Counted from the stretch's first letter, positions 46,406-55,689 are shown. The stretch: 64,000 nucleotides of DNA from Pseudomonas schmalbachii (GCF_017589465.1 NZ_JAELYA010000002.1:186001-250000), one strand, 5' to 3'. A program made the numbers and translations. Notes: generated by a model from the letters alone, not told the origin.

Positions 46406-47367
46406 GCAGCAAGCCCGATCACTCGACGCTGCAGCAGGCCGCCCAGTGGTACGCTCGCCTCGCCGCCGCCCCCGGCGATGCCCGCGTGCACGAGCGCTGG
46501 GCACAGTGGCATGCGCAGAGCGAGCTGAACCGCACCGCCTGGACCTATGTCGAGCGCATCGGCCAGCGTTTCCAGCCGCTGCAGGGCGACAGCGAAATTG
46601 CGTTGCAGACACTGCGCTCGGCACGCCGCGCGCAACCGACCCGGCGCCAGGCCCTGAGCGGCCTCGCCGTGCTGGTCGGCGGCGCGCTGCTGGGCTGGGG
46701 CGGCTGGCAGAACGCCCGCCTGCGCAACGGCCTGCTGGCCCTGCAGGCCGACCTGCGCAGCGGCACCGGCGAGATGCGCGAGGAACGCCTGGCCGATGGC
46801 ACGCAACTGTGGCTGAACGGCAACAGCGCGCTGGACGTGGATTTCCGCGCCGACCTGCGCCGCCTGCAATTGCTGCAGGGCGAAGTGCTGATCGAAACGG
46901 CCAGGGACGGCCGCCCCTTCATCGTCGAATCGAGCCAGGGCCGCATGCGCGCGCTGGGTACGCGCTTCAGCGTCACCCAGCAGGACGGCGTCACGCGCCT
47001 GGCGGTGTTCGAGGGCGCGGTGGAGATCCGCACCGCCGACGGCACCTCGCACCGGGTGATCGAGGCCGGCAGCCAGGTGCGCTTCGACGCGGCGGTCATC
47101 GACGCGCCGCAGCCCGCCGACCCGGCGCGGCAGTCCTGGCGCAAGGGCATCCTCGCCGCCAACGACATGCCGCTGTCGGCCTTCGCCGAGGAGCTGTCGC
47201 GCTATCGCCACGGCCATCTCGGCGTCGATCCGGCGGTGGCCGACCTGCGGGTGATGGGCAGCTTCCCGCTGCACGACAGCGACCGCGCCCTGGCCATGCT
47301 GCAGAGCGCCCTGCCTGTGCGAATCCAGCGCACGCTGCCCTGGTGGATCAGCATCGAGCCGCGCTGA
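46402..47367 (+). CDS. FecR-like anti-sigma factor / transducer
   Basis: Inner-membrane regulator of 321 residues. An N-terminal cytosolic FecR_N segment (QAAQWYARLAAAPGDARVHERWAQW) binds the sigma factor, one membrane segment lies near 80-100 (ALSGLAVLVGGALLGWGGW), and the periplasmic FecR domain (ERLADGTQLWLNGNSALDVD; VETSQGRMRALGT-like) contacts the receptor's signalling domain. The missing separate promoter and 4-base overlap show co-expression with the sigma gene. Confidence 0.9.
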   Translation: MSSKPDHSTLQQAAQWYARLAAAPGDARVHERWAQWHAQSELNRTAWTYVERIGQRFQPLQGDSEIALQTLRSARRAQPTRRQALSGLAVLVGGALLGWGGWQNARLRNGLLALQADLRSGTGEMREERLADGTQLWLNGNSALDVDFRADLRRLQLLQGEVLIETARDGRPFIVESSQGRMRALGTRFSVTQQDGVTRLAVFEGAVEIRTADGTSHRVIEAGSQVRFDAAVIDAPQPADPARQSWRKGILAANDMPLSAFAEELSRYRHGHLGVDPAVADLRVMGSFPLHDSDRALAMLQSALPVRIQRTLPWWISIEPR

Positions 47368-47378
47368 TCGTCGGCAAC

Positions 47379-47395
47379 ATGAAAATAATTTTCAT
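47379..47395. promoter_or_regulatory. candidate Fur box before the receptor gene
   Basis: ATGAAAATAATTTTCAT is a perfect 17-bp palindrome; it matches TGATAATnATTATCA at 12 of 14 positions. It starts 11 bases after the fecR-like stop and lies 75 bases before the receptor start. Confidence 0.7.
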
Positions 47396-47470
47396 TTGAG
47401 CTTCCGGTTTTTCTCGCTCATCCGATTCAGAAGGAGACGACAGCCTGCCCGCTCACTGAAGGAACCCGTA

Positions 47471-49882
47471 ATGTCCCCTCGCAAGACCGCCTCGCCCCGC
47501 GCCACCCTGCGCCAACTCAGCCTGTGCCTACCCCTCGCCTTCGGCGCCGCCCTGCCCTGCGCCGCGCTGCACGCCGCCGAACAGTCGCAGGTGCGCACCC
47601 AGCGCTACGACATCCCCGCCGGTCCGCTGGCCGAACGCCTGAACCGCCTGGCCGCCGAGGCCGGCATCTATCTGGCGGCCGACGGCGCGCTGGCGGCGGG
47701 CCGGGAGTCCCACGCGCTGAAAGGCACCTACAGCGTCGACGAGGCACTGTCGATCATGCTCGACGGCAGCGGCCTGGAAGCGCTGCAGACCGCCGAGGGC
47801 CACTATGAGCTGCGCCTGCTGCCGACCAGCGGCGAAGCCCTGGAAATGAACGCGGTGACCATCTCCGGCAAGGCGCCGGGCGCGACCACCGAGGGCACCG
47901 GTTCCTACACCACCTATTCGTCGAGCAGCTCGACACGCCTCAACCTGACCCCGCAGGAAACCCCGCAGTCGGTCACCGTGCTAACCCGCCAGCGCCTCGA
48001 CGACCAGAAGCTCGACAGCATCAGCGACGCCCTGGACGCCACCGCCGGCATCACCGTGCTGCGCTCCGGCCTCGGCGCGGACACCGAGCAGTTCTGGTCG
48101 CGCGGATTCGAGATTCGCAACTTCTCCATCGACGGCGTGCCGTCCTCGTCGCTGCTCGGCAACTACCTGCAGAACACCGCGGCCTACGACCGCGTCGAGG
48201 TGGTCCGCGGCGCCACCGGCCTGGTCAGCGGCATGGGCACCCCGGCGGCGACCATCAACCTGATCCGCAAGCGCCCGACCTTCGAGCCGCAGGTTTCCCT
48301 CACCGCCGAGGCCGGCAGCTGGGACCGCTACGGCAGCGGCATGGATGTCTCCGGCCCGCTGAACGACGAAGGCACGGTGCGCGCCCGCCTGGTGGCCGAC
48401 TACAAGGACCAGCACGCCTGGGTCGATGACTTCCACGAGAAGAAGGGGCTGGTCTACGGCATCAGCGAATTCGACCTGAGCGAAGCCACCCTGCTGACCA
48501 TCGGCTTCAGCCATCTCAGCGACGACGTCGACTCGCCGATGCGCACCGGCTTCCCGCTGCGCTACAGCAACGGCCAGAAAACCGACTTCAAGCGCTCGGC
48601 CAACAGCTCGCCGGACTGGGCCTACTACGAGAACACCGTGGACAACGTCTTCGCCTCGGTGGAACACCACTTCGACAACGGCTGGAGCGGCAAGGCCGAA
48701 CTCAGCCACTCGCGCTACGAGTACGACGCGGTGGTGACCTACCTCTCCGGCGACCTCGACCAGGCCACCGGTGCCGGCGGCGTGATCTTGCCGACGCGCT
48801 GGGTATCGGAACCGGAGCAGAACAACCTCGACGCCTACGTCACCGGGCCGTTCTCGCTGTTCGGTCAGGAGCACGAGCTGATCGCCGGCACCACCCTGTC
48901 GCAGATCCGCGAGCTCGACTATCCCGACTACGGTGGCTGGATGGGACCCTGGACCTCCTTCGACGGCAGCATCCCGAATATCCACACCTGGGATAACAGG
49001 ATGGCCGAACCGGTGTTCGAGAAGATCGGCGAAGGCGACACCCGCGAGAACCAGTACGCGGCCTTCCTGACCTCGCGCTTCAGCGTCAACGACGACACCA
49101 ATCTGATCCTCGGCGGCCGCGTGGTCGACTGGAAGCGCACCACCGAGAACCATCCCAACGGCGGCCCGGACACCAAGGACACCGAACGCGAGAGCGGCGT
49201 GTTCATCCCCTACACCGGCGTGACCTACACACTGGACGACGTCTGGTCGGTGTACGCCAGCTACACCAAGATCTTCAACCCGCAGGGCTCCTGGGTCCGC
49301 GACGTGAACAACCAGCCGATCGATCCGGAGGAAGGCACCAGCTACGAGGCGGGCGTGAAGGCCGCGTTCTACGAGGGCCGGCTCAGCTCCAGCCTGGCGC
49401 TGTTCAAGGTCGAGCAGGACAACCTGGCGATCTGGGACGGCATCGCCTATGCCGCCGAGCAGGGCACTACCACCAAGGGCGTGGAGATGGAACTGAACGG
49501 CGAACTGGCGCCCGGCTGGCAGCTCACCAGCGGCTACGCCTACAGCGTCAGCACGGACGAGGACGACAACCGCATCGTCGCCGACGTGCCGCGCCACAGC
49601 CTGAAGGCCTTCACCACCTACAAGATGCCCGGTGCCTGGGACAAGTTCACCGTCGGCGGCGGCTTCAACTGGAGCAGCAAGACCGGCTACGACCTGCACT
49701 ACTACACCCAGGGCAGCTATTACGTGGCCAACCTGATGGCGCGCTACGACATCAGCGACAACCTGTCGGCCTCGGTCAACCTGAACAACGCGTTCGACCG
49801 CGAGTACTTCAGCAACGTCAACACCTACGGCGTGTACGGCGCACCGCGCAACCTGATGGCGAGTCTGAAATACACCTACTGA
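47471..49882 (+). CDS. TonB-dependent siderophore receptor with signalling domain (FpvA-like)
   Basis: Outer-membrane receptor of 803 residues. After a signal peptide (about 1-36) comes an STN signalling domain (YDIPAGPLAERLNRLAAEAG; LKGTYSVDEALSIML), the TonB-box/plug region (TPQETPQSVTVLTRQRLDD; SRGFEIRNFSIDGVPSS; AYDRVEVVRGATGL) and a 22-strand barrel ending in an aromatic residue (LMASLKYTY). The plug sequence is closest to the hydroxamate or pyoverdine-type FpvA/FoxA group; the actual siderophore is unknown. It is the expected target of the neighbouring sigma/FecR pair and of Fur. AAGGAA precedes the ATG. Confidence 0.93.
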   Translation: MSPRKTASPRATLRQLSLCLPLAFGAALPCAALHAAEQSQVRTQRYDIPAGPLAERLNRLAAEAGIYLAADGALAAGRESHALKGTYSVDEALSIMLDGSGLEALQTAEGHYELRLLPTSGEALEMNAVTISGKAPGATTEGTGSYTTYSSSSSTRLNLTPQETPQSVTVLTRQRLDDQKLDSISDALDATAGITVLRSGLGADTEQFWSRGFEIRNFSIDGVPSSSLLGNYLQNTAAYDRVEVVRGATGLVSGMGTPAATINLIRKRPTFEPQVSLTAEAGSWDRYGSGMDVSGPLNDEGTVRARLVADYKDQHAWVDDFHEKKGLVYGISEFDLSEATLLTIGFSHLSDDVDSPMRTGFPLRYSNGQKTDFKRSANSSPDWAYYENTVDNVFASVEHHFDNGWSGKAELSHSRYEYDAVVTYLSGDLDQATGAGGVILPTRWVSEPEQNNLDAYVTGPFSLFGQEHELIAGTTLSQIRELDYPDYGGWMGPWTSFDGSIPNIHTWDNRMAEPVFEKIGEGDTRENQYAAFLTSRFSVNDDTNLILGGRVVDWKRTTENHPNGGPDTKDTERESGVFIPYTGVTYTLDDVWSVYASYTKIFNPQGSWVRDVNNQPIDPEEGTSYEAGVKAAFYEGRLSSSLALFKVEQDNLAIWDGIAYAAEQGTTTKGVEMELNGELAPGWQLTSGYAYSVSTDEDDNRIVADVPRHSLKAFTTYKMPGAWDKFTVGGGFNWSSKTGYDLHYYTQGSYYVANLMARYDISDNLSASVNLNNAFDREYFSNVNTYGVYGAPRNLMASLKYTY

Positions 49883-49917
49883 GCCGAATACGATGGATAA
49901 GGCTGGCCCGTAATGCT

Positions 49918-50035
49918 CCCTCACCCCAGCCCTCTCCCAGAGGGAGAGGGGGCGCAACAGTGTTGGGTTGCATGCCGTGCCAACTGGCAACTCCGGACGG
50001 TCCCCTCTCCCTCTGGGAGAGGGTTAGGGTGAGGG
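49918..50035. repeat. 119-bp palindromic element, family E
   Basis: Starts CCCTCACCCCAGCCCTCTCC and ends GAGAGGGTTAGGGTGAGGG; the centre (CATGCCGTGCCAACTGGCAA) closely matches the algG copy. It lies between the receptor and recJ stop codons. Confidence 0.9.
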
Positions 50036-50088
50036 ATGGGGTGGAGGCGCTCTTCCATCCACCACACAGGCGCCGGACAGGCCGGACG

Positions 50089-50116
50089 GTGGATCGATGG
50101 AGCGTGATCCACCCTA
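50089..50116. repeat. single unit of family F
   Basis: GTGGATC and GATCCAC form a hairpin followed by CACCCTAC, as in the right half of 43480-43556. It lies just after the recJ stop. Confidence 0.5.
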
Positions 50117-50122
50117 CGTTGC

Positions 50123-51838
50123 TCAACGTGGCGCGATGTGCGCCACCATCAGTTGCACGCTCTCGTTGCCGCGGAATTCGTTGACGTCGAGCTTGTAGGC
50201 CAGCTCGACCCAGCGTACCGAGGCGTTCGGCCAGAGGTCGCGGTCGATGTTGAAGGCGATGCCATCCAGTTGCTGCGAGCCGCACTCGGTCTTCAGCACC
50301 AGCTTCAGGTGGCGCTCGCCGACCAGGCGCTGCTGGACGATCTGGAACACGCCGTGGAACAGCGGCTCGGGGAAGTGCTGGCCCCAGGGACCGGCCTGGC
50401 GGATCGCACGGGCCAGTTCCAGGTGGTATTCCTCGGCGCTGAGCTGGCCGTCGGAGAGCAGGCGGCCGGTCAGGTCGTCCTCGTCCAGCTGCCGGCGGAC
50501 CTCGAAGTCGAACGCAGCAGCGAAAGCGCCGAAGTTCTCCTGCGGCAACGACAGCCCGGCTGCCATCGCGTGGCCGCCGAACTTGCTGATCAGCCCCGGA
50601 TGGCGGGCCGCCACGGCATCCAGCGCATCGCGGATATGCAGGCCCGGTACAGAGCGCGCCGACCCCTTGAGACTGCCATCTCCGGCATCGGCGAAGGCAA
50701 TGGTTGGCCGGTGGTAACGCTCCTTCAGGCGCGAGGCGAGGATGCCGATCACGCCCTGGTGCCATTCGGGATCGAACAGGCAGAGGCCGAACGGCATTTC
50801 GTCCACCGGCAGTTCCTTGAGCTGGGCCAGCGCCTCGCGCTGCATGCCCTGCTCGATGGCCTTGCGATCCTGATTGAGGGAATCGAGCTGCACCGCCATG
50901 TCGCGGGCCAGCGCTTCGTCGTCGCACAGCAGCATTTCGATGCCGAGGGACATGTCGTCCAGGCGCCCGGCCGCATTCAGGCGCGGACCGAGGATGAAGC
51001 CGAGGTCGGTGGAGGTGATGCGCCGGCAGTCGCGCCCGGCCACTTCCAGCAAGGCGCGCAACCCCGGCCGCGCACGCCCGGCACGAATGCGCGCCAACCC
51101 CTGGTGCACGAGGATGCGGTTGTTGGCATCCAGCGGCACCACGTCGGCGACGCTGCCGAGGGCGACCAGATCGAGCACTTCCGCGAGATTCGGCTCCGCC
51201 ATGCCGCGCGCAGCGAAATAGCCTTTTTCGCGCAGACGCGCGCGCAGGGCGAGCATGACGTAGAAGATCACTCCCACGCCGGCCATCGCCTTGCTGGGGA
51301 ATTCGCAGCCCGGCTGGTTGGGGTTGACGATGGCGTCCGCTGCCGGCAGTTCCGGGCCCGGCAGGTGGTGGTCGGTGACCAGCACGCGCAGCCCGGCGGC
51401 CTTGGCCGCGGCGACGCCGTCGATGCTGGAGATGCCGTTGTCCACCGTCACCAGCAGGTCCGGGCGCTTCTCCAGCGCCACGGCGACGATTTCCGGGGTC
51501 AGGCCGTAGCCGTATTCGAAGCGGTTCGGCACCAGGTAATCGACCCAGGCCGCGCCGAGCATGCGCAGCGCCAGCACGCCGACGCTGCTGGCGGTAGCGC
51601 CATCGGCATCGAAGTCGCCAACGTAGAGGATGCGCTGACCGCGCTCCAGGGCCTCGACCAGCAGCTCGACGGCGGCGTCGATGCCCTTCAGTTGCTGGTA
51701 CGGAATCAGCCGCGCCAGGCCCTTGTCCAGCTCGGCGGCGGACTTCACGCCACGGGCGGCGTACAGGCGGGTCAGCAGGGGCGGCAGGTCGCCGAGGTCG
51801 GGCAGGGTTTCCGGCAGGGGGCGGGGTTCGATGCGCAT
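50123..51838 (-). CDS. recJ: single-strand DNA-specific 5'-3' exonuclease RecJ
   Basis: Exonuclease for recombination and mismatch repair. The 571 residues equal the P. aeruginosa length. DHH-family motifs are present: VGDFDADGATA, TVDNGIS, VTDHHLPG, a GSVADVVPL segment, NAAGRLDDM and the DHHA1 GGHAMAAGLSL. The ATG at 51838 has a weak ribosome site, but longer frames upstream have none. Confidence 0.96.
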   Translation of the reverse strand: MRIEPRPLPETLPDLGDLPPLLTRLYAARGVKSAAELDKGLARLIPYQQLKGIDAAVELLVEALERGQRILYVGDFDADGATASSVGVLALRMLGAAWVDYLVPNRFEYGYGLTPEIVAVALEKRPDLLVTVDNGISSIDGVAAAKAAGLRVLVTDHHLPGPELPAADAIVNPNQPGCEFPSKAMAGVGVIFYVMLALRARLREKGYFAARGMAEPNLAEVLDLVALGSVADVVPLDANNRILVHQGLARIRAGRARPGLRALLEVAGRDCRRITSTDLGFILGPRLNAAGRLDDMSLGIEMLLCDDEALARDMAVQLDSLNQDRKAIEQGMQREALAQLKELPVDEMPFGLCLFDPEWHQGVIGILASRLKERYHRPTIAFADAGDGSLKGSARSVPGLHIRDALDAVAARHPGLISKFGGHAMAAGLSLPQENFGAFAAAFDFEVRRQLDEDDLTGRLLSDGQLSAEEYHLELARAIRQAGPWGQHFPEPLFHGVFQIVQQRLVGERHLKLVLKTECGSQQLDGIAFNIDRDLWPNASVRWVELAYKLDVNEFRGNESVQLMVAHIAPR

Positions 51839-51873
51839 CAAACGACTCTGTTTCCGTGAGTATCCAGACGAGC

Positions 51874-52413
51874 TCAGCGCTCGCCCATCAGCCATTCCAG
51901 TTGAAGCTCATGCTGGCCATTCTGGTCGGTGACGAAGATCGTCCCTTCGCTGATCATCACGGTCCAGTTGATCGAACGCGGCAGGTCCTTCGCCAGCTCT
52001 TCCAATGGTTCCTGGGGAACGGCTGCGACGTTGAGGTTCTTCAGGTGGCGCACGCCGTCCAGCACCTTGGTGGTCCACACCCGCAGGTTGCCGTAGGCCA
52101 GCAGCGACAGACGTTCGCAGCGGCGCGAGCACCAGACCAGGCGGTCGCTGTCCGGCTGGCCGACTTCGATCCAGTGGACGATACGGTCGTCCAGGCTCTT
52201 TTCCCACAGAGACGGCTCTTCCACATCCGACAGGCCGCGACCGAAGCCGAGTTGCTCGTTGTACCAGATCACGTAGGCCAGCAGACGCACCGCCAGGCGC
52301 TCTTCGGTTTCCGATGGGTGGCGGGCGACGGTGAAGCGCAGGGTCTCGTAAACGCCGCGATCGAGGTCGGTCAGGCTGATATCGGCTTTGTAGGGCGTGG
52401 CGGACAGGGCCAT
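51874..52413 (-). CDS. yaeQ: YaeQ family protein
   Basis: Protein of 179 residues with a PD-(D/E)XK nuclease-like fold; proposed transcription-related role in enterobacteria is not firmly established. Recognisable by MALSATPYKADISLTDLDRG, HPSETEERLAVRLLAY and VGQPDSDRLVWCSRRCERL. The ATG at 52413 is chosen since AGGA lies 6 nt before it; another in-frame ATG lies two codons upstream. It stands next to recJ as in P. aeruginosa. Confidence 0.93.
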   Translation of the reverse strand: MALSATPYKADISLTDLDRGVYETLRFTVARHPSETEERLAVRLLAYVIWYNEQLGFGRGLSDVEEPSLWEKSLDDRIVHWIEVGQPDSDRLVWCSRRCERLSLLAYGNLRVWTTKVLDGVRHLKNLNVAAVPQEPLEELAKDLPRSINWTVMISEGTIFVTDQNGQHELQLEWLMGER

Positions 52414-52484
52414 GGTCATTCCTGGCGATTTCGGAAGCCGGCAAGTTTAACCCGAAAGAGCCCCACTCGCCGGCCCTTCGGGAA

Positions 52485-53657
52485 TCATTCTCGGGCGCGG
52501 CGATCGGCGCTCGGTCCGGAAGCAGCCAGCTCGATGCGGTTGCGGCCCTTGGCCTTCGCCGCGTAGAGCGCCTGGTCGGCCAGGGCGAGCAGGTTCGGCA
52601 GGTCGTGGCCGGCCTCGCGGGTGGTGGCGATGCCGATGCTGACGCTGAGCTGTCCTTCGGCGATGAACGGCAGTTCGGCGAACTCGCGGCGCACCCGTTC
52701 GGCCACCTGGTAGGCGCCCTCGGCGCCGGCCTCCGGCAGCAGGCAGGCGAACTCCTCGCCGCCGATGCGGGCGAAGACGTCCTTGCGCCGCATGCGCGAT
52801 GCGGTGATGCGGCTGAACTCGACCAGCGCCTGGTCGCCGGCGGGATGGCCGTAGGCGTCGTTCAACTGCTTGAAGTTGTCCAGGTCGCAGAGCAGCAACG
52901 CCGCCGGCTCGCCGCGCTCGGCGCACATGCGCAGCAGGCGTTCGCCGGAATCCATGAAGGCACGGCGGTTGCCGGCGCCGGTCAGCGGATCGCTGAGGGC
53001 CGCCGAGCGGAACTTCAGCTCGGCGCGCTCCTTGACCATCGCCAGGGTGGCGAAGGCAAGGCCGATGGCAAAGAGCAGGGTTTCGAAGATCAGGAAGGCG
53101 AAGAAGGTGATCCCGCCCTCCGGCGCCGGCGCGTAGGGCAAGTCCCGGTCCAGAAGCAGGCGCACGGCGTACACGCCGATGTGCAGGAACAGCAGGATGA
53201 GGATCGGCCGCAGCGAAACCTCCAGGCTGTGCCGGCTGCGCCATAGCTCGCCGGCCGCCAGCAGGCAGTAGGCGATCGTCAGAAGGGAGCTGAGCAGGAT
53301 GCGCGCCGGCAACGATCCGTAGAACGCAGGCCAGAGGCACAGCGCCGCCCACAATACAGCGCCAGCGACGAGCCCCGGCCAGTGCGGCGGGCGCCCGGCG
53401 AACACGCGCATGGACATCCACACCATCGCGTAGCAGAGGAACAGCATCGCGTTGCTGATGACGATGGGCACGTAGTCGATGCCGAGATTGCGCAGGCTGC
53501 CGAGGAAGGTCGACAGGGCGCCGAGCAGGAGCGCGGCGCTCATGTAGCCGAGGGTCGGCTCGCGTCGGCCGCGATACCAGGCGAAACACATCAGTACGCC
53601 GACCAGGGTCAGGATGTACAGGTCGACGACCAGCAGTGTCGGGACGCTCAGTTGCAT
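52485..53657 (-). CDS. membrane-bound diguanylate cyclase
   Basis: Probable c-di-GMP synthase of 390 residues. About seven membrane segments make up the first 210 residues (7TM-DISM-like or simple membrane sensor), then a short linker and a GGDEF domain. The active-site motif is GGEEF near residue 299, and an I-site RxxD (RRKD) precedes it by five residues, so activity with product inhibition is likely. GAGGGGG precedes the ATG at 53657. The next gene is divergent. Confidence 0.92.
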   Translation of the reverse strand: MQLSVPTLLVVDLYILTLVGVLMCFAWYRGRREPTLGYMSAALLLGALSTFLGSLRNLGIDYVPIVISNAMLFLCYAMVWMSMRVFAGRPPHWPGLVAGAVLWAALCLWPAFYGSLPARILLSSLLTIAYCLLAAGELWRSRHSLEVSLRPILILLFLHIGVYAVRLLLDRDLPYAPAPEGGITFFAFLIFETLLFAIGLAFATLAMVKERAELKFRSAALSDPLTGAGNRRAFMDSGERLLRMCAERGEPAALLLCDLDNFKQLNDAYGHPAGDQALVEFSRITASRMRRKDVFARIGGEEFACLLPEAGAEGAYQVAERVRREFAELPFIAEGQLSVSIGIATTREAGHDLPNLLALADQALYAAKAKGRNRIELAASGPSADRRARE

Positions 53658-53904
53658 GCCACCCCCTCGCCCGCCTCGCTCGCATACTGCGGGAAGCCGA
53701 CATGAAGCGGGAAGGATTCGAAGGCACGCATTTCTAGGCACCCTGCCCGTTAGGGACAAGCCAGTGAAAGGGAGGCGTATGCCTCTACTTTACGCGTACC
53801 GTGCCGGTGCGCAAACCGCCGATGGCCGGATTGAATTTGCGGGCTACCCGTGCCGCGAGCCAGGCGCTAGAGTCGCGGGCATTGCCCGTCGAATGGAAAA
53901 TCCG

Positions 53905-55104
53905 ATGAACGCCCATGCCAAACCGCTGGCCGGTCTGAAAGTCATAGAGCTCGGCACCCTGATCGCCGGTCCCTTCGCCTCGCGGATCTGCGCCGAATTC
54001 GGTGCCGAAGTGATCAAGATCGAATCGCCGGATGGCGGCGACCCGCTGCGCAAGTGGCGCAAGCTGTACGAAGGGACCTCGCTGTGGTGGTTCGTGCAGG
54101 CGCGCAACAAGCGCTCGGTGACGCTCAACCTCAAGCACCCCGACGGCCGCGAAGTGCTGAAGAAGCTGCTGGCTGAAGCCGACGTCCTGATCGAGAACTT
54201 CCGTCCCGGCGTGCTGGAAAAGCTCGGCCTCGGCTGGGACGTGCTGCACGAGCTGAATCCGAAGCTGGTGATGGTGCGCCTGTCCGGCTTCGGCCAGACC
54301 GGCCCGCGCAAGGACGAACCGGGCTTCGGCGCGGTCGGCGAATCCATGGGCGGGTTGCGCTACATCACCGGCTTCGAGGACCGCCCGCCGGTGCGCACCG
54401 GCATCTCCATCGGCGACTCCATCGCCGCACTGTGGGCGGTGATCGGCGCGCTGATGGCGGTGCGTCACCGCGAGGTCAACGGCGGCAAGGGGCAGATGGT
54501 CGACGTGGCGCTCTATGAAGCCATCTTCGCCATGATGGAAAGCATGGTGCCGGAGTTCGACGTGTTCGGTTTCATCCGCGAACGCAGCGGCAACATCATG
54601 CCCGGCATCACTCCCTCCTCCATCCACACCAGCGCCGATGGCAGGCACGTGCAGATCGGCGCCAATGGCGATGCGATCTTCCGCCGCTTCATGCAGGCCA
54701 TCGGCCGCGACGACCTGGCCGACGACCCGACCCTGGCCGACAACGCCGGCCGCGACCAGCGTCGCGATGAGCTCTATGGCGTGATCGATCGCTGGGCGCG
54801 CTCGCAGACGCTGGAGCAGATGCTGGAACTGCTCAACCGGGCGGAGGTGCCGGCCAGCCGCATCTACTCCGCCGAGGACATGTTCACCGACCCGCAATTC
54901 CTCGCCCGCGAGATGTTCCTCTCGGCGAAACTGCCGGACGGCAAGCCATTCAAGATGCCCGGCATCGTGCCCAAGCTCTCCGACACCCCCGGCTCGACCG
55001 AATGGATCGGCCCGGAACTGGGCGAGCATACGGAAAGCGTGCTGGCGGAACTGGGTTACGACGCGGCGCGGATCGCCGAACTGCGGGCTGCAGGCGCCCT
55101 CTAG
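53905..55104 (+). CDS. CaiB/BaiF family (class III) CoA-transferase
   Basis: Moves CoA between acyl groups via an aspartyl-CoA intermediate. The 399-residue protein begins PLAGLKVIELGTLIAGPFAS and has DVLIENFRPGVLEKLGLG, VRLSGFGQTGP, and the catalytic Asp in RTGISIGDSIAALWA. The substrate is not evident. I use the ATG at 53905 (MNAHAKPLAG), with TGGAAAA upstream; another ATG four codons earlier is possible. Confidence 0.93.
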   Translation: MNAHAKPLAGLKVIELGTLIAGPFASRICAEFGAEVIKIESPDGGDPLRKWRKLYEGTSLWWFVQARNKRSVTLNLKHPDGREVLKKLLAEADVLIENFRPGVLEKLGLGWDVLHELNPKLVMVRLSGFGQTGPRKDEPGFGAVGESMGGLRYITGFEDRPPVRTGISIGDSIAALWAVIGALMAVRHREVNGGKGQMVDVALYEAIFAMMESMVPEFDVFGFIRERSGNIMPGITPSSIHTSADGRHVQIGANGDAIFRRFMQAIGRDDLADDPTLADNAGRDQRRDELYGVIDRWARSQTLEQMLELLNRAEVPASRIYSAEDMFTDPQFLAREMFLSAKLPDGKPFKMPGIVPKLSDTPGSTEWIGPELGEHTESVLAELGYDAARIAELRAAGAL

Positions 55105-55148
55105 ATGCCTACGGTCCCACGTAACTACGCGGCTGGACCAGAACACGC

Positions 55149-55221
55149 GTAGGTTGGCGCTGAACGCAGTGAAGCCCAACGATGGCGATGTTGGGCTTCG
55201 CGTTGCTCAGCACCAACCTAC
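55149..55221. repeat. palindromic repeat pair, family B
   Basis: GTAGGTTGGCGCTGAACGCA and inverted partner ending GCTCAGCACCAACCTAC; 55149-55180 faces 55190-55221. Confidence 0.85.
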
Positions 55222-55237
55222 GGTGGTATCGCCGTCC

Positions 55238-55279
55238 GTAGGACCATGCCCGCGATTCGCGCACATGGCCCGCTCCTGC
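55238..55279. repeat. degenerate REP-like palindrome, family D
   Basis: GTAGGACCATGCCCGCGATT and GCACATGGCCCGCTCCTGCC form an imperfect hairpin like 19878-19942. Confidence 0.6.
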
Positions 55280-55306
55280 CAAAGTGCGATGCCAGGCCCG
55301 CAGCCC

Positions 55307-55588
55307 TCAAGTCCCGTAGCGCAGCACCTGTGCCCGCTGCCGCAGGGCAACGATCACGTCGTCCTCGATCTGCCCTTCCTGGACCGCCAGGTCGCGCCGC
55401 ATGGTCTGGATAGCGCGCACGCCCTGCTCGCCGCCATCGAGGTGCTCGCCGGCAATGACCCGGCGCATGACGACCTCGCCGTCCTCGTTGCTCACGGTCA
55501 GCACTCGACCGCCGTCCGGGCGCGGTTCGTCGAGGCTGAAGTCGTAGGGAGCGAAGGTATCGGTCAGCAGTCTGCTCAGCCGGTCCAT
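55307..55588 (-). CDS. DUF3509 domain protein
   Basis: Small protein of 93 residues of a family seen mainly in Pseudomonas, function unknown. It shows MDRLSRLLTDTFAPYDFSLD, VLTVSNEDGEVVMRRVI and a charged C-terminal helix. AAGGAG lies 8 nt before the ATG. It sits alone on the minus strand between two repeat pairs and the thrC terminator. Confidence 0.8.
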   Translation of the reverse strand: MDRLSRLLTDTFAPYDFSLDEPRPDGGRVLTVSNEDGEVVMRRVIAGEHLDGGEQGVRAIQTMRRDLAVQEGQIEDDVIVALRQRAQVLRYGT

Positions 55589-55689
55589 GTCATATCTCCT
55601 TGTTTCAATTAAAAAAGTCACAAAGGAGATGACCCCCGAAACGCCGCTAAAGTTCGCGGAAACACGACGAAGGGCAGGTAAACAAAACG

